This document shows, piece by piece, positions 12,138 through 24,328 of a stretch of DNA of 64,000 bases. The notes under the pieces are model-generated. The model did no database searches and had not been told where the DNA came from. It saw nothing but the letters and a program-made list of their open reading frames with translations. Positions within the stretch are counted from its first letter, which is position 1, and the number at the start of each line of letters is the position of its first letter. This DNA is from Turbatrix aceti. Lineage: Eukaryota; Nematoda; Chromadorea; Rhabditida; Panagrolaimidae. Both the position numbers and the translations under genes were made by a program. Location: assembly GCA_963969345.1 (NCBI GenBank), contig OZ017770.1:1559246-1623245 (forward strand), in the 5' to 3' direction.

Positions 12138-13862
12138 ATGGGTGCATCAATTGGCTCGCTTTCCGGTCCCACGGCAACACAGACATCGGTATGCAACCAC
12201 CTATTTACAACATCTACAGATGTCAGTCCACCGACTGGCTCGCTGTATCGCTCGTCGTCTGGCAGCAGTAGTGGTAGCACGTCCGGTAAGAAGCATAACT
12301 CCATGTTTGTGAATGGTTGGAATTTTGCTCGAAAATCGGCAGCTGCATCAGCCAACGCTTTTCCGCCATTTTCGTTTCACAGTACATCCAACAGCTCTGC
12401 CAACCACAACAACAATAACAACAACACCACCTGCAATGGAACAGGCAGGGGAGGGGGCAGAGGACGGTCCGGTGCCATGGACAGGACTATCAGCTCGGAT
12501 AGCACTACACCTGGATCGTTACGACCAAGCACGACGACGAGCAGTAAGAGATTTCTCATGTCTCGATCACATGACTCAAATGCCTCGCTCTCAACTTCGA
12601 CACAACAACCCTCATACGAGCCCAGGACCACCAAAACATCTATTAAACAGTCTACAACGACTGATACCTTTGTGCCATCCAGAATGAATCTGCAGATTGA
12701 TGGAAATGGCAACCAAAATTACAAACGGTGTCAATCTTCTGGTAACCGTACGTCATTCGTCGGGTTTGCATCGCGTAAAGGGTCTAAAAACAAAGAACAG
12801 AACTTGAATGTTAATTCCAATTCTAATTCTAATTCTGTTAACTACTACGTGCCATCCGGTAACGATCGATCTACGACAGTTATTTCAAATTTATACGGCA
12901 TCCAGGAGGATCTCAGAAGAAACTTGCGTTTTAGCAAACAGGTTTGTTTTTTTATTAGCGAGAGGATTGTTTTCAAATTAATTAAAAATATTTTTCAGGA
13001 TATTGTGAATAACAATAATGTCAGCCCATCGGGCCCCAAGGCTAAGACGCCGCTTTCGCCAACTCACAAAGCACATGCTACTTCCAAGGCGACAGAAAAC
13101 CTGTACAATGGACGTTTAAACGGTTTTGATACGGGAGTTGCCATTGGCATGTCGCAGACAACGCACAAGCTTAAATCTTCCATGACTACTTCTTACAACG
13201 ATGATTGCTGCAATAATGCCGGATCGAGGCCTCCCTCTTCTCGATCTGTTGATGACATTGCACGCATCGGAAAAAAGAAAACAGTCATCCAAGCTTCGAC
13301 TTCTGAATTGCTACGCGGGCTAGGGCATTTTATTGCAAACAAGTGCACAATGCATCACTTTGAGGCTGCCGACTTTGTCATGTGGATGCGGACTGTGGAT
13401 CGATCATTGATGCTACAGGTGTGTTGCCTGGTTTCTCTCGCGTAATGTACGTAAACAAATTACCTGGCTTTTAGGGATGGCAGGATGTGGCCTTTATTAA
13501 CCCAGCAAACCTGGTTTTTGTGTACATGCTTATTCGTGATCGTCTTAAACTTGAACAAAATGCATTTAAAACGGTGAAAGATCTTCAATCTATGGTGCTG
13601 ACTTGTTTATATATTAGTTATTCATATATGGGAAATGAGATTTCGTATCCACTTAAGCCTTTCATTACAGAAGACGAGGTTTGACTTTATTCTAATTTTT
13701 CATACAACTATGAAGTCTTTTTTGCAGGATCGAAACCAATTTTGGAATCGTTGTGTTGAAATAATCAACAGCCAAAGCTCTGATATGCTTCGAATTAATT
13801 CTTCTTCGACATTTTTCCTCGAAATTTTTACCGAGTTAAGGAACTATTCGATTGATAATTGA
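12138..13862 (+). CDS. cdka-1: CDK5 activator, p35/p39 type
   Basis: Cyclin-fold subunit that binds and activates CDK5, mainly in neurons. Four exons (12138-12941, 12999-13418, 13475-13678, 13728-13862), phases all 0, 520 residues; human p35 is 307. The C-terminal ~150 residues are unmistakable: [57 protein letters not shown] and WNRCVEII, in the same order as in p35. The protein begins Met-Gly ([10 protein letters not shown]), and p35 is anchored to membranes by N-myristoylation of Gly2, so the same anchor is likely here. The ~360-residue linker is Ser/Asn/Thr-rich with an (NS)n run and much longer than in vertebrates, and it lies where calpain cuts p35 to p25. Regulation by cleavage is not shown by the sequence. 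Confidence 0.96.
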
Positions 13863-16565
13863 ATTACAAGTTTTTGTCAGCCCTGACAGCGCCATAATAA
13901 ATGAATCTCCTCTTGCTGTTCTTTGTGGGTTTGTCGAGAAAAGCCTCATCTCATGTTCACTGACATTTTGACAGTCAACATATTCATTCATCCTTCCGGG
14001 TATTTATCATGATCAAAAACAATAAGGAAATCCCGCACCTTGATAAATCTTTCATTGGCATTACAGAAATTGTTGTTCATAATTTTTTTCTTTTTACCTC
14101 ACGATTTTTTTCATCGACCTCAGCATTGTTTGCGTAGAGATGATGGACGTGTCAGTGCTACACTTATTTTGTACACAGTGAGGAAAAAAACTTTAATAAC
14201 ATTAGTCAGGGGTAAATAATAAGCACGACTTGTTTTTTATAATATTTCTTTTCTTCTGACATGAATAATTATAAACTAAAGAACAATTTTTTTACACAAC
14301 ATTGCAACACCTGCATATCTGATACGTAGAAAATAATTTATACAGTTTGGAAAAAGGATACACTTCGTAACGAGTTGTAGCAAGAAAAAAAGAAGGAAAA
14401 ATACGTTTGTTAAAAATGTATCGTTTTTGCTGATGAATAAAAATTATACACATTGCCGTCATCTATCTATCACCACAAAAAAGAAAAGAGAAACAAAGCG
14501 CCTCAATACGACAAAAATCATACAAGCATAAATGATTCACTTTTTTCATCATGTATCACATGGTAGCATGGTACATTATTGCTGCATTTTTCTTTTCCAA
14601 GTTCGCACAAGGATAGAAATGTATGCAACTTGCAGAAAAAAACGAGTGTTATTGCAACTCCTTGTGACAGAAAATCGTTATTCTATAGAAATCACGTGTT
14701 AGTCTGATCACTGAAACGTATACGCATTGTTGACCTCTCTGGCTTGCACGAAGCCAAATACAAAAAAATTGAATGAATAAGAAGTAATAAACAAATATGA
14801 CAAGAATTGATAGAAAAAACGTGTGAAACCTAAATTTGATTTACACCTTTTGAAAGGCATAAATATTATAGATGCGTGGCTACGCTGTTTGTATTGTACA
14901 ACTGAGAATAAAGATGAAATTAATGACACATGTCTTATTAAAAATAATCTACCAATTCCGTTTTAAAATATGTATGGCTTTGAAAGAGGGCGGTACAAGT
15001 TGTTATAATATTGTGCAATGAAGATTTTTACAATTACCGAAATTTTGCGACATGCCTTATATTCTGCTCCGTTTGTCAAATTTACTCGGAAAGTTGGTTC
15101 TATTCAGAATTAATAGAAAAAGACAGCGGAATTTGCATGTTCCCCTTGCGTCAATAAAAGCCATAGATGTTTAGTCGAAATGGTGTGCCACCACATCCGC
15201 TGTCCCACGTGCTTTTGCACTCACCCTGTTCAGCGCGTTCAATAAAAGCCCAGTACAGCAACGACCACAACCAACCGAAATAGATGACTGTAACGCCAGT
15301 GCGTTTGGTCGGTATACGGGGATGTCAAGTGCTCTATATGTCGAAAAGTTGATCGATCACGCCGTTCGTTTGTCCGTTAAAAAGTAACGCCTTCATATGT
15401 GGTTTGATGTGTATATAATAGCCTCTTACAGTTCTTTGGTAGACATTATCCAATTGATGAGACAAGAAATCAAAGTGAAAAAGGACTGCAAAAAAGGTGC
15501 ACTGTTTTTCCTATTACTTTTTTATCGCAAGACGAATTTTAAGATTGCAACATGCTCCTTCCATGCCACATTTGGTCAGATGTTAGTTGAAAGTCACGTG
15601 AAAGAAAAATGCAAAGCTCCTTCAAAAATTTTTACATCGTGTTGTTCCGCACTGTCCATCAACGGGTGTCGCCGAACGAAGAATACAAATGATTTATACC
15701 CCAGCGGTTACAACGTTGAAAATGTGAAATGATGGTGAAAAATCGATGAACAACGAACAACAAAAGGGGGGAAGAGAGAATAGGGTAGAGGCTAGTGACA
15801 TTGCATCTTTCTCACCTCACCCGCCCGCCACCTTTAACTCGAAAATCAAAATTTTCGGAAAGACGTACTCCAACCCCAACAGCGATACTATCATAGAATC
15901 AGAGCAGCTCCGTGACACACACATTATAATCGCTATATGCTTACGTGTCTTCGAAAAGCATACTTTATTGATTTATTTTAATTGTTGGACTGCAAAAAAA
16001 AAAACAGAGCTTTGGCGTATCAAACGGGTAAATCACTCCGAAGCCCCAGTGCTGTTTTGCAACGTGTCTGCAATTTATTAGCTTGCCTGGGTGATGACAA
16101 AAGCAGCTTGTGAGAAAAAAAAAAGTAAGCCAAAAAAATACGGAAACCGGCGGTTGATAGATATCAAACATAAGATATGCAATATTTCTATTGCTCTTCA
16201 CATGCCTCGTTAGTGAATCAGGATACGCACACTTATGCTTTACTGTAATCGCACGATTGTTGACGTACGTTATCGATTTTTAAAACCTGCAAATTTAGCA
16301 TCAAATGCACGGATTGAGTAGCATAGCAGCGTAGCAAAGCTATGGTCAAAGCCTTGTCCTAAAACTTGCGTCAGCTTTGTTGTCTGTTAATTTAATTGTA
16401 ATGACGTGGTATTCTATGCATTTACACGTGTATCCTGCCCAGGTTATTGATAAGACAAATGACTACATGATTTCATAAAAAAATTAACATTTTTTCCAAA
16501 AAAAAGCGGGGAAATTTTACCAAAAAGCCGGGAAAGCATAAAAGAGAACTGCCGACCTCTGTCCT
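13863..16565. other. Intergenic, AT-rich, no gene seen
   Basis: About 2.7 kb with many stops in all frames and frequent homopolymer A/T runs. Open frames of up to ~110 codons near 15.4-16.1 kb lack sensible composition or splice sites. No RNA gene recognised. Confidence 0.5.
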
Positions 16566-17176
16566 TGTTGCTAGTCAACAGAATAATGGAGCAAAAGCCC
16601 GCCTTCAACATGGTGAGTGGCAACGAAGACGATGCGAGCAAGCCCCGCCCCAGCGGGGAAAGATACAAACGCCAGTGCGGTGCGAGCATTGCGGCGACTG
16701 ACGGACAGATTCCTGTGTTCGTATAAAAGGGAGACCAACGAGTTGGGGCCGTTTCAGTTCCCGACCACGATTCGGTCAGTCAGGAACATCAGAGTCTAAG
16801 TTAGAGTGAACAGAGGCGCAGGCACAAGTGAGAGTTAAGGGTGTTTGTCTCAACAATCATCCTTGTGTTGTTCCGGAAACAGAGTGTGTTTATCTCGACA
16901 TCTTTGATAGCGGATATAACACAGATCTCTACTTCCCGAACGACCTTCAGATTAATTTGAGGTGATCCGACTCGCTGGACCGCAGACTCGACTCCATTCG
17001 ATCCGCCACCGGATTAGGTTGACGTTTGAGATACAGTCAGGTTGTCCAACGATATCGGATTGCCGCTGAAGCTCGAAGTTGTGCCAGTGTGACTCTGCAA
17101 GCCCGACTAAACGAAAGACAGAGGGAAAGCGAGGCTCTTCGTGTGGAGATTTAGTGGTACTTTCCAAAAAGTGAAT
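16566..17176 (+). promoter_or_regulatory. GC-richer block with TATA box and initiator, upstream of the HEXIM-like gene
   Basis: Composition changes sharply from the AT-rich flank. TATAAAAG lies at ~16722 and a TCAGTT initiator-like element at ~16754, the ~30 bp spacing of a classical core promoter. If used, it gives a 5' UTR of ~420 nt to the ATG at 17177. The block starts TGTTGC and a TATAACACA lies at ~16923, so a solo LTR (about 16566-16923) is a possible alternative. No primer-binding site or target duplication was seen to support that. Confidence 0.4.
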
Positions 17177-18001
17177 ATGCCTCTAATAAACCCCTCCCCT
17201 CTTCAGGAGTCCGTATTCCTCGTCGACCATACTTCAACGTTCACCAGAAACCGCTTCACCTCAGCCCGGCGCCGTAAACTGACGTATTCAACGCAGTTTA
17301 TTCGGCAGCTTTTTTCTACCAAATTTTCCTCACAGTACTATGGAAGTTCTGATTTCTCTGCAATGCAGCCGATACTTCCGACTTGCCTTGCCAAAGCGTA
17401 CAAGAAGCGATACCCAGCCAGCAGCGTAGTCAAACGCCAGTATCATCACTACAAGCATAAGTGGTAAGTTGATTTCGTCTCTTTTTTTTTCAGCAAAAAA
17501 GGGGGTGGAGCTAACCAGTGAACATGACTCGGAGCTCTACTACCTCGTTATTTTTGTTCCGCTTTTAACACCACCAAATTCTTTTTCAGCACAAAGATGG
17601 CATTCAAGCGAGCCCTATGCCCCAACGCGCCACGCAACACGACCGATTTTCTCATCGACGACTACGAAGTTCGGACGCAAAACGACAAGACGGCACCCAA
17701 TTCTCCGTGTGCTTCGCCGTTCTGTTCGATACAGAGTCCTGTATACCAGTGCATAGGCAGCACCCATGATGACCAAAATTGGAACGAAGAACAATACTTC
17801 GCGAGTCCGAATGGAAATCGATGTACGCTGCCACTACCTCTTACCGACGAAAATCCACACCCCTTCCAGGATTCCAGTCGCCAGCTTATCGCCGCCGATG
17901 TCAGCTGCCAAAAGCTACAAAAACTACAACGGGAAAACGATGTACTCAGGGAGCTCCTTCGAGCCAATGGCATCCAACTTCCCCATTCCATTATCTCATG
18001 A
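17177..18001 (+). CDS. HEXIM-like P-TEFb inhibitor
   Basis: HEXIM proteins bind 7SK RNA and the CDK9-cyclin T kinase P-TEFb and hold it inactive in the nucleus. Two exons, 17177-17463 and 17590-18001, give 232 residues (human HEXIM1 359). A basic stretch (KKRYPASSVVKRQYHHYKHK) takes the place of the 7SK-binding Arg-rich motif. APRNTTDFLIDDYE matches the family's APYNTTQFLMDDHD, which contains the P-TEFb-inhibiting PYNT segment, though Tyr is replaced by Arg here. A C-terminal Leu-rich helix (KLQKLQRENDVLRELLRANG) fits the coiled coil that dimerises and contacts cyclin T. Using the acceptor at 17493 instead of 17589 would hit a stop at once. The gene is short and diverged, so the call rests on motif order. 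It converges on the ucr-1-like gene with 108 bp between stops. Confidence 0.68.
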
Positions 18002-18109
18002 TAATCGTTCTCATTGCCCCACGGGTATTTTCCAAAATAAACCAATGTCATCCAAAGTTTATTTCAAGGTGTTGACATACAATAGAATCCTATCTAGACA
18101 ACGAAACTC

Positions 18110-19765
18110 TTAGATACGCCACCAGCTCTGACCGTAGCGAAGCTGAGCGTAGTTGGGCCAGGCCTCGGTGCGGCCGACGCCGGCAACGGCGAGGTCGCGA
18201 TCGTAGACATGGCGGGAGACAGCCTCGCGAATGCTCGAAGCATCGAGAGCCTCGATTTGACGCTCGAGGGCAGCAAGATCCGTAGCAGCACCGGTGTTGA
18301 GGACGTCGCGACCCAGACGATCGGCAAGGCGGGTAGAGTCATCGGCAACGGAGAGAACGTCGGCCTTGAAGGCGTTCTTGACGCGTTCGACTTCGGGATC
18401 GGCGACACCGGTAGCAAGGTGTTTCCACTGGCGCTGAACGCCGCGAAGGATCTGGTAGACGTTTTCCATATCATTGCCCTCAGCGACAAACTGGACGCCG
18501 AACAGGCCGGTAGAGTTGTAGTTGATGGAGAAAGCCTTGTAGCTGCGGAGATCCTTGAGGATGCTCATGCGCTGCACGTGCTTGATCGGAGCGTTGACCG
18601 AGACGGCATCGGTAACGGAGTACTGGCCGACAAGGACGGTAGCGAGCTGAAGGGGAAGCGCATCGGGGTGGGAGAGAGGAACACCCTCGACAGCGGCAGC
18701 ACCGTAGAGCAACGGGATGTTGTCATCGCGGTAACGGAACTCAGAACCGGTAAAGCGGACAGAGTCGTTCTGGCTGATCTTGCGTTCGTAGTTGTTGGAA
18801 AGATCGCCAAAGTACTTTTCGCCAAGCTTGGAGAGTTGAGCCTGGCTGACGCCACCAACGCCGGCGAGAACAGTGCGAACGGGCTTGATGTGGTCTTCAA
18901 CGTAGTTGGTGAGCTGTTCACGGGTAATGTTCCTATAAAAACCGGTTTGACATGGGGTAAAGATAATATAAAAACTCACTGAAGACCGCGGGTAGATCCA
19001 AGAGGCGAGAGTCCGAACGGCGTGCCCTGGAAGGCAGTCGCGTGGAGATTGTCCAAGGTGACAAGTCCGTGGTCGTTTTCGCTGTCCTGCAGACGACGGA
19101 GCAGAACCTGGCGCTCAGTCTCGATGGCCTGGGTGTCGAGCTTGCTGTTGCGGAGAACGTCAGCAAGGATAGCGACGGCTAAAAGTATCCTAAATCAGTT
19201 TTTGCATCCTACAATCCGAAAAACCCACCTTGTTCAACCTGAGCATTGGGAACCTGAACGTAGAAGGCAGTCTGTTCACGTGTAGTGTAGGAATTGAGGC
19301 GAGCACCGATCTTAGCAAGGTCAAGTTCCAGCTGAGCCTTGGTGCGGCTCGCGGTTCCCTGAAAACAAATATTTAGGCCCCAAAACGATCAAAACTGAAC
19401 TCACGTGGTAGAGGACTTGCTCGGCAAGAGAGGAAATGCCATTGTTCTCGTTGTTCTCATATCGAGAGCCGGCGTCAATCCAAACTCCGATCTGAAACCA
19501 AGCAAACCTGTCAAAACGCCCAAAATATAAAAATGTCGCTCACCGTGGCAACCGGGCGGTTATTCTCGACGCTGGCAATGCGGAAACCATTGCTGAGCTC
19601 CGTCAACGCCGAATGGTTGGTGGCAGCCAGAACGTCCTGGGCGGTGGCAGCAAGAGTGCTCTGAAAAAATCAACCATCGTGATCACACGACACCCATTGA
19701 CCCCAACTTACAGCCTTACGAGCCAAGACGAGGGCCTTCAAACCGTTAGCAAGACGAAGGGACAT
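18110..19765 (-). CDS. ucr-1: Ubiquinol-cytochrome c reductase core protein (M16 family)
   Basis: Core subunit of respiratory complex III on the mitochondrial matrix side, homologous to the beta subunit of mitochondrial processing peptidase. Exons 19712-19765, 19544-19660, 19405-19491, 19229-19358, 18980-19178 and 18110-18932 join in frame to 469 residues (human UQCRC1 480). Family features include TELSNGFRIASVENN, IGVWIDAGSRYE, ARLNSYTTREQTAFY and QIGIP-like spacing into GVGGVSQAQL. At the place of the peptidase zinc motif HxxEH the sequence reads S-L-A-E-Q (residues ~78-82), so it cannot be an active protease and is a core protein rather than MPP-beta. The N-terminus MSLRLANGLKALVLARKA is a mitochondrial presequence. 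An acceptor ending in TTTTAG lies 9 bases before the ATG, consistent with trans-splicing. The long antisense open frame over the last exon is a codon-bias artefact. Confidence 0.9.
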
Positions 19766-19774
19766 GATTAACGC

Positions 19775-21128
19775 CTAAAACGAAAACAGAAATGAGCGAC
19801 AAACGCATAAAATTATCGAGAACAACAAATGAAAACAAGGAAGAAAAAACGACGTCAAAGACTGCGTTATCCCGGAGACGAGCAAAAGAGTAGTGCATTT
19901 TTTCGTGTCGAGAAAATTGGCAGTCATGGGATGCGTGCGCGAATCTAGGAAATGTCAACTTGTATTTTTTCTCTGCTGATGCGCCTTCCTGCAAAATGAC
20001 TGTAAAGGAGATTAGCCTGCTATCAGACTTGGTAGCATTTTGGTTTTATGCCTATGCTGTACGGATTTGATTATAGTTGTGACACGTTAACACCGGATTG
20101 GTTTATTTGCATTGGATTAGACTTATGCCAAATGCATTTTTTTTATTGCCGTAACTTATTTGTACTGATATATCATTAATCCTTTTTTTGTTTATCGTAT
20201 AGCACTTTATGATGTCATGTAATAAAGAACTTTTGCCTTTAGTGGAGGATTGAATTACATTTAGATAGTTATTAGTGCGTTTGAAAGTAACCCATTATTA
20301 GTATAAATTTTGTATTGCTTCTGTCAGAAACACTTTTTTTCACGTAGCTTTGAAAGAAGTAAACAAGTGCCATAGGAGGAGTGTCGTACCAACATGTTAA
20401 ACGCATAATTACTCCTTTCCTTTCCTTATTTCTCTACTTCAGGGCAGAAGTGCTTCAGTGAGCATTTACGGCGGTTACTGCTTTTTATCTTTTCTTGTTC
20501 TTTCAAAAACACGAACATGCAAACACGATTTTTTGTTTTGTGGCTTTTGAGCTTTACCTTTTGCATCCAGCGTTCGTCATGGATTTCTTATCCCAGCTAG
20601 CTTAACTTGATTGCGCCATCCCAGACTTACGGGGCGCTGTGACTTTCATGGTTTCAGATACAATTTCTCCAAATGGCTGGGGGCTGCGTGTTGTAGCCAA
20701 CTATTTAAGGATTTGGTGCGACATTCGCTATTTCATTTTGTTAATGCTGCCAGCTAGCATGTAACAGCGCGTTACGTTTCTTTCCTACAGTGCCGCTTCA
20801 GCAGGAAGCGTGTCCCCGTTTGACGTACGTTGATAAATTTCCTTCTACTTTGCGTATGTGTGCGTAGCGCCATCTCTTTGTCCCGTAGAGTCACTCTGTC
20901 ACTAAATATTTTTTGAAATATATTAACGTCAAAACCGTTGGATAGTGTCGTGTGCTCTGCCACTGGGTATAATCGGTATCTAAATACTGGTTGTTATTCA
21001 TTTTTTCCGACCCCAAAGCCCCAAACAAATATCTTGTGCGTGTCTAATATGCATGCCAAGCGTTTTTGTGTCCTACACTTGAATGCCGTAAAGAATCTAT
21101 CCTTATTTTTTTTAGCTGTCGCTGCGAT
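19775..21128. other. Intergenic between ucr-1 and unc-119
   Basis: 1.35 kb between two divergently transcribed genes. I see no coding exon or RNA gene. It must carry the promoters of both. A TTTTTTTAG acceptor at ~21116 precedes the unc-119 start by 13 bases. Confidence 0.45.
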
Positions 21129-21933
21129 ATGACTACGACTACAAAATCCGCTATCTCCAACAGCTCAGATGATACGTCGTACGAAGACGAGTTACGAGAG
21201 AAGGAATTTATCACACCAGATGACGTTTTAAAATTGAAAACCTATACCAGAAGTGAGTCGAGGCTCCAGCTTTTTTTCGAATTTTTATGGTTTAATGATT
21301 GCAGATTATCTCTCCACGGGTAACGCATACGACATCGAATTTGTCAAGTACAAAATTAGAGACATCGAAACGGATACAACGTTGTTAGAACTCAGCAAAG
21401 CAGGTAAATATTTATTTGTGGTTGATAGAACGCTTAATCCCAAGCTGGTTAATTACTTCAGAAGACGATGTCTCAGACGACGAAGAAGCTTCTGGCAAGA
21501 CAGAAGAACCGGAGCCCATAACCGACGTTACAAAGCACCCACGATACGTTCGGTACATTTTCAAGTCATACTTTCTACGATTAAAACATATCGGGGCATC
21601 GGTTGAATTTACAATTGGCAATCGAAGTGTTCCAAAATTCCGGATGATTGAACGTCATTTCTTCCGCGATCGATTGTTAAAGAGCTTCGATTTCGATTTC
21701 GGATTCTGCATTCCCAACTCGCATAATTCGTGCGAACACATATACAACATTCCGGAGTTGCCAGAAGACATAGGTAATTTTTTTTACTGGTTTGGCATCA
21801 ACGAATCCTAATATAACCACTTTCAGTCCAAGAAATGATCAGTAACCCATTTGAAACCCGCTCCGACAGCTTCTTCTTTGTTGACGACAAACTTGTCCTT
21901 CATAACAAGGCTGATTACGCTTACCAGCCCTAG
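21129..21933 (+). CDS. unc-119: UNC-119 lipid-binding chaperone
   Basis: Beta-sandwich chaperone (PDE6D/UNC119/RhoGDI fold) that extracts N-myristoylated proteins from membranes and releases them at the cilium or other sites under control of ARL3; required for neuronal development in worms. Exons 21129-21252, 21305-21403, 21462-21773 and 21827-21933 give 213 residues (human UNC119 240). Nearly every conserved block is present: [86 protein letters not shown] and the C-terminal [20 protein letters not shown]. The acidic Glu/Asp-rich linker in exon 3 is the variable loop. Its likely neighbour in an operon is AIF, 354 bp downstream. Assignment is certain. Confidence 0.97.
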
Positions 21934-22042
21934 CACCCCATGCTTTCCGCCTCTGCTTTGAGCTTCTTTCCCTTGATCTCTTAATTTTTTGGCATTGTAT
22001 TAAAACAACTACATTGTATCGTGTTCGTCTTCAATTGCGTCT

Positions 22043-22263
22043 AATAAAAGATAGTGCTATAAATTGTGCGATGATGTATTACGGTGTTAAAAACAAATCC
22101 AAGACACGGAAGAGGGAAAAGAGCAGGATGAGCCGGATATAGCGGCCTGCGTGCGAGCTGTCCGCTGTTTTGATGCGTCTTATTTCAAAGAGGGAACACT
22201 ATATGCGCACACTGTCACCCGTTTGGCTAGCAGCGTAGTTTTTTTGCACAACTTGATTTTCAG
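22043..22263 (+). promoter_or_regulatory. Poly(A) signal of unc-119 and trans-splice-like acceptor of the AIF gene
   Basis: AATAAA lies at 22043-22048, 110 bases after the unc-119 stop. A pyrimidine-rich acceptor ending TTTTCAG is at 22257-22263, 23 bases before the AIF start codon, with no upstream exon required. The ~200-base gap is within the range of nematode operon intercistronic regions. Confidence 0.5.
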
Positions 22264-22286
22264 ACTAGTCTCGCTGATATCCAGCC

Positions 22287-24328
22287 ATGCTTTCTCGCTT
22301 GTTGCCATACAAGACACCGGTATTCTCCAGGCTTTTGCCTTTCCGTCGTCTGATTCACTGTACTCCCGGACTTCTAACAGGCTGCAAGGAGCAAGAATGG
22401 TCGAAAGACGACCATCGGTAAGTTCTGTTGATTTCATCCTCGCAAATCACGCATGCACATTCTTCAGGTTTTCCGACAATCAAAAGCTTTGGCTCGGGGC
22501 TGCCGGATTTGCTGGTCTGTTTGCCGCTGCATACGCCACCCATGAAAATGTATGTTTTGGATGTCATACAAATGTGAGAATCATCTTGTTGTTTTTATTA
22601 CAGGTCGTTTACGCAGCCGAGGAGGGCGCGGACGAAACCGAGGAAGCCGAGGACAACAGCACGGTATTGGGAGCTTTCAAGACCATCCGTGACAAGGTAA
22701 AGAAGCAATTTGCCAACGCGTATATTCCCGAACACGTGCCTTACGTGCTGGTCGGCGGCGGTATGGCTTCTTACTACGCAGCATTGACAATCCGTGCGTT
22801 TGATCCAAATGCTCAAGTGCTCATTGTGTCTGCCAGCAACGAAACTCCGTACAACCGTCCTCCGCTTTCAAAAGGTGCGTTGTTAGCGATTACATGGATT
22901 GAACGTGGTTTTCACAATTTGTGCGTAGCGTTTTATTATGCAATTACATTTTTTATGCTTAGGCTATTGGATGCGCATCAGCGCGCTGCACACATCTTTT
23001 TTATATCAATGCACGTTTGTCTGTTTTTTCAGAATTGTGGCTTTACGGCACCGAGCGTGCAATAGATACTCTGGAGTACATCGGCATCACGGGCAAGAAG
23101 CGTGACATCCGCTACGAATCCGATGGGTTTTTCGTCCAACCCGGATCATTGAAAGACTTTGAGCACGGCGCTGTGGCCTTAATTCGTAACACGTATGTCG
23201 TGGCTATTCTTCCGGAGACGAAGCAGGTGATTCTGGATACCGGACGCAAGGTGCGCTTCGACAAGCTTCTGATTGCAACGGGTTCCAAGCCCGAGCTGCC
23301 TTTTCCCTTTTACGTACCTCATATGCGTAACAAGGTTATGACCTACAGCCGAGTGAGTTTTTCATGCTCTAAAGAGATTTAAAGCAGTAATTTTTTAGGC
23401 ATCTGATTTCCGAAAACTCAGCAACGTTGTGGAGGTTTCTAAGTCGATTCTCGTTTACGGTGACAGTCAGATCGCCAACGAACTTGCCTTCTCGCTCAGC
23501 ACGAAGTACAACCACCTTACCGTGCATCAAGCCTACGAAGAGCCCTATCCGCTCTACAACAAGGTGCCTCCTCACATCGGTGATCTCGTCAAGCACTCAG
23601 TACAATCGACGGGTGTAAAAGTGCTGGCCGGAGCCAAGCCTCTTAGCATTGACAAACTTCCCAACGGTCAGGTCGAGCTCATCTTTGATGTCGGAGACGG
23701 CGAAACACAGCGCGTCGTTGTCGATCACGTTGTTGTTTCCGGAAACTACTCTCCAGCGCAGACTCTTGCAAAGAACGCTGATCTCAAGATCGATGAAGTC
23801 AACGGCGGCGTGGTGACTGATTCTTACCTTCGCACTTCTCATTCGAATATCTTTGCTGCCGGTGACGTTGCTTCCTTCCACGATCCTGTTTTGGGTCAGC
23901 GACGTGTCGTCGAATCTGACCATGCTCAAATCACCGGTCGTCTGGCTGGCCAGAACATGACGGGCCATTTGAAGGAATTTCATCGTCGCTCGGCGAACCT
24001 CATGAATCTCGGTCACGCGCTGCATCTCAACTTTGTCGGGCATACCGATCCTTCCATCGACACCGTGTCCGTCTTTTCGCCGAAGAACACGCCCGACGAG
24101 GTGCCCTGTGGAATCGTTTTCTACGTGAAGAACAAGAAGGTGATTGGCATCCTGCTTGTCAACGTATTCGGCGTTGGCATCGAGCTTGCTCGTCGCATTG
24201 TCGCTGACAACAAGGAGGTCAAGGACTTCATTGAGCTCGCCAAGGTTTTCGACATCTACGTGCCCGATGCTGACTCTACACCCGAATCCGCAGCATCGAC
24301 AGTTGAGGATATCCCGTCTACGGTATGA
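22287..24328 (+). CDS. wah-1: Apoptosis-inducing factor, mitochondrial (AIFM1)
   Basis: FAD-dependent NADH oxidoreductase of the intermembrane space; needed for respiratory complex assembly and able to move to the nucleus during cell death. Five exons: 22287-22417, 22468-22549, 22604-22874, 23033-23352, 23399-24328, giving 577 residues (human 613). A basic presequence (MLSRLLPYKTPVFSRLL) is followed by one membrane segment (~50-68, LGAAGFAGLFAAAYA). The FAD site is VLVGGGMASYYAA (~118-131). PYNRPPLSKELW is a strong AIF signature and is restored only by removing the intron at 22875-23032. LLIATGSKP, the second nucleotide site SILVYGDSQIANELA and SNIFAAGDVA follow. The start at 22287 was chosen because it gives the presequence and sits just after an acceptor; an open frame extends further upstream but reads as intergenic DNA. 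Confidence 0.95.

Noticed and set aside
16566..16923. Complete LTR retrotransposon
   Set aside because: No second LTR, primer-binding site, target duplication or gag/pol frame nearby; at most a solo LTR.
18209..18982. 257-codon open frame on the plus strand
   Set aside because: Exact antisense of the last ucr-1 exon; codon bias of the real gene keeps it open.
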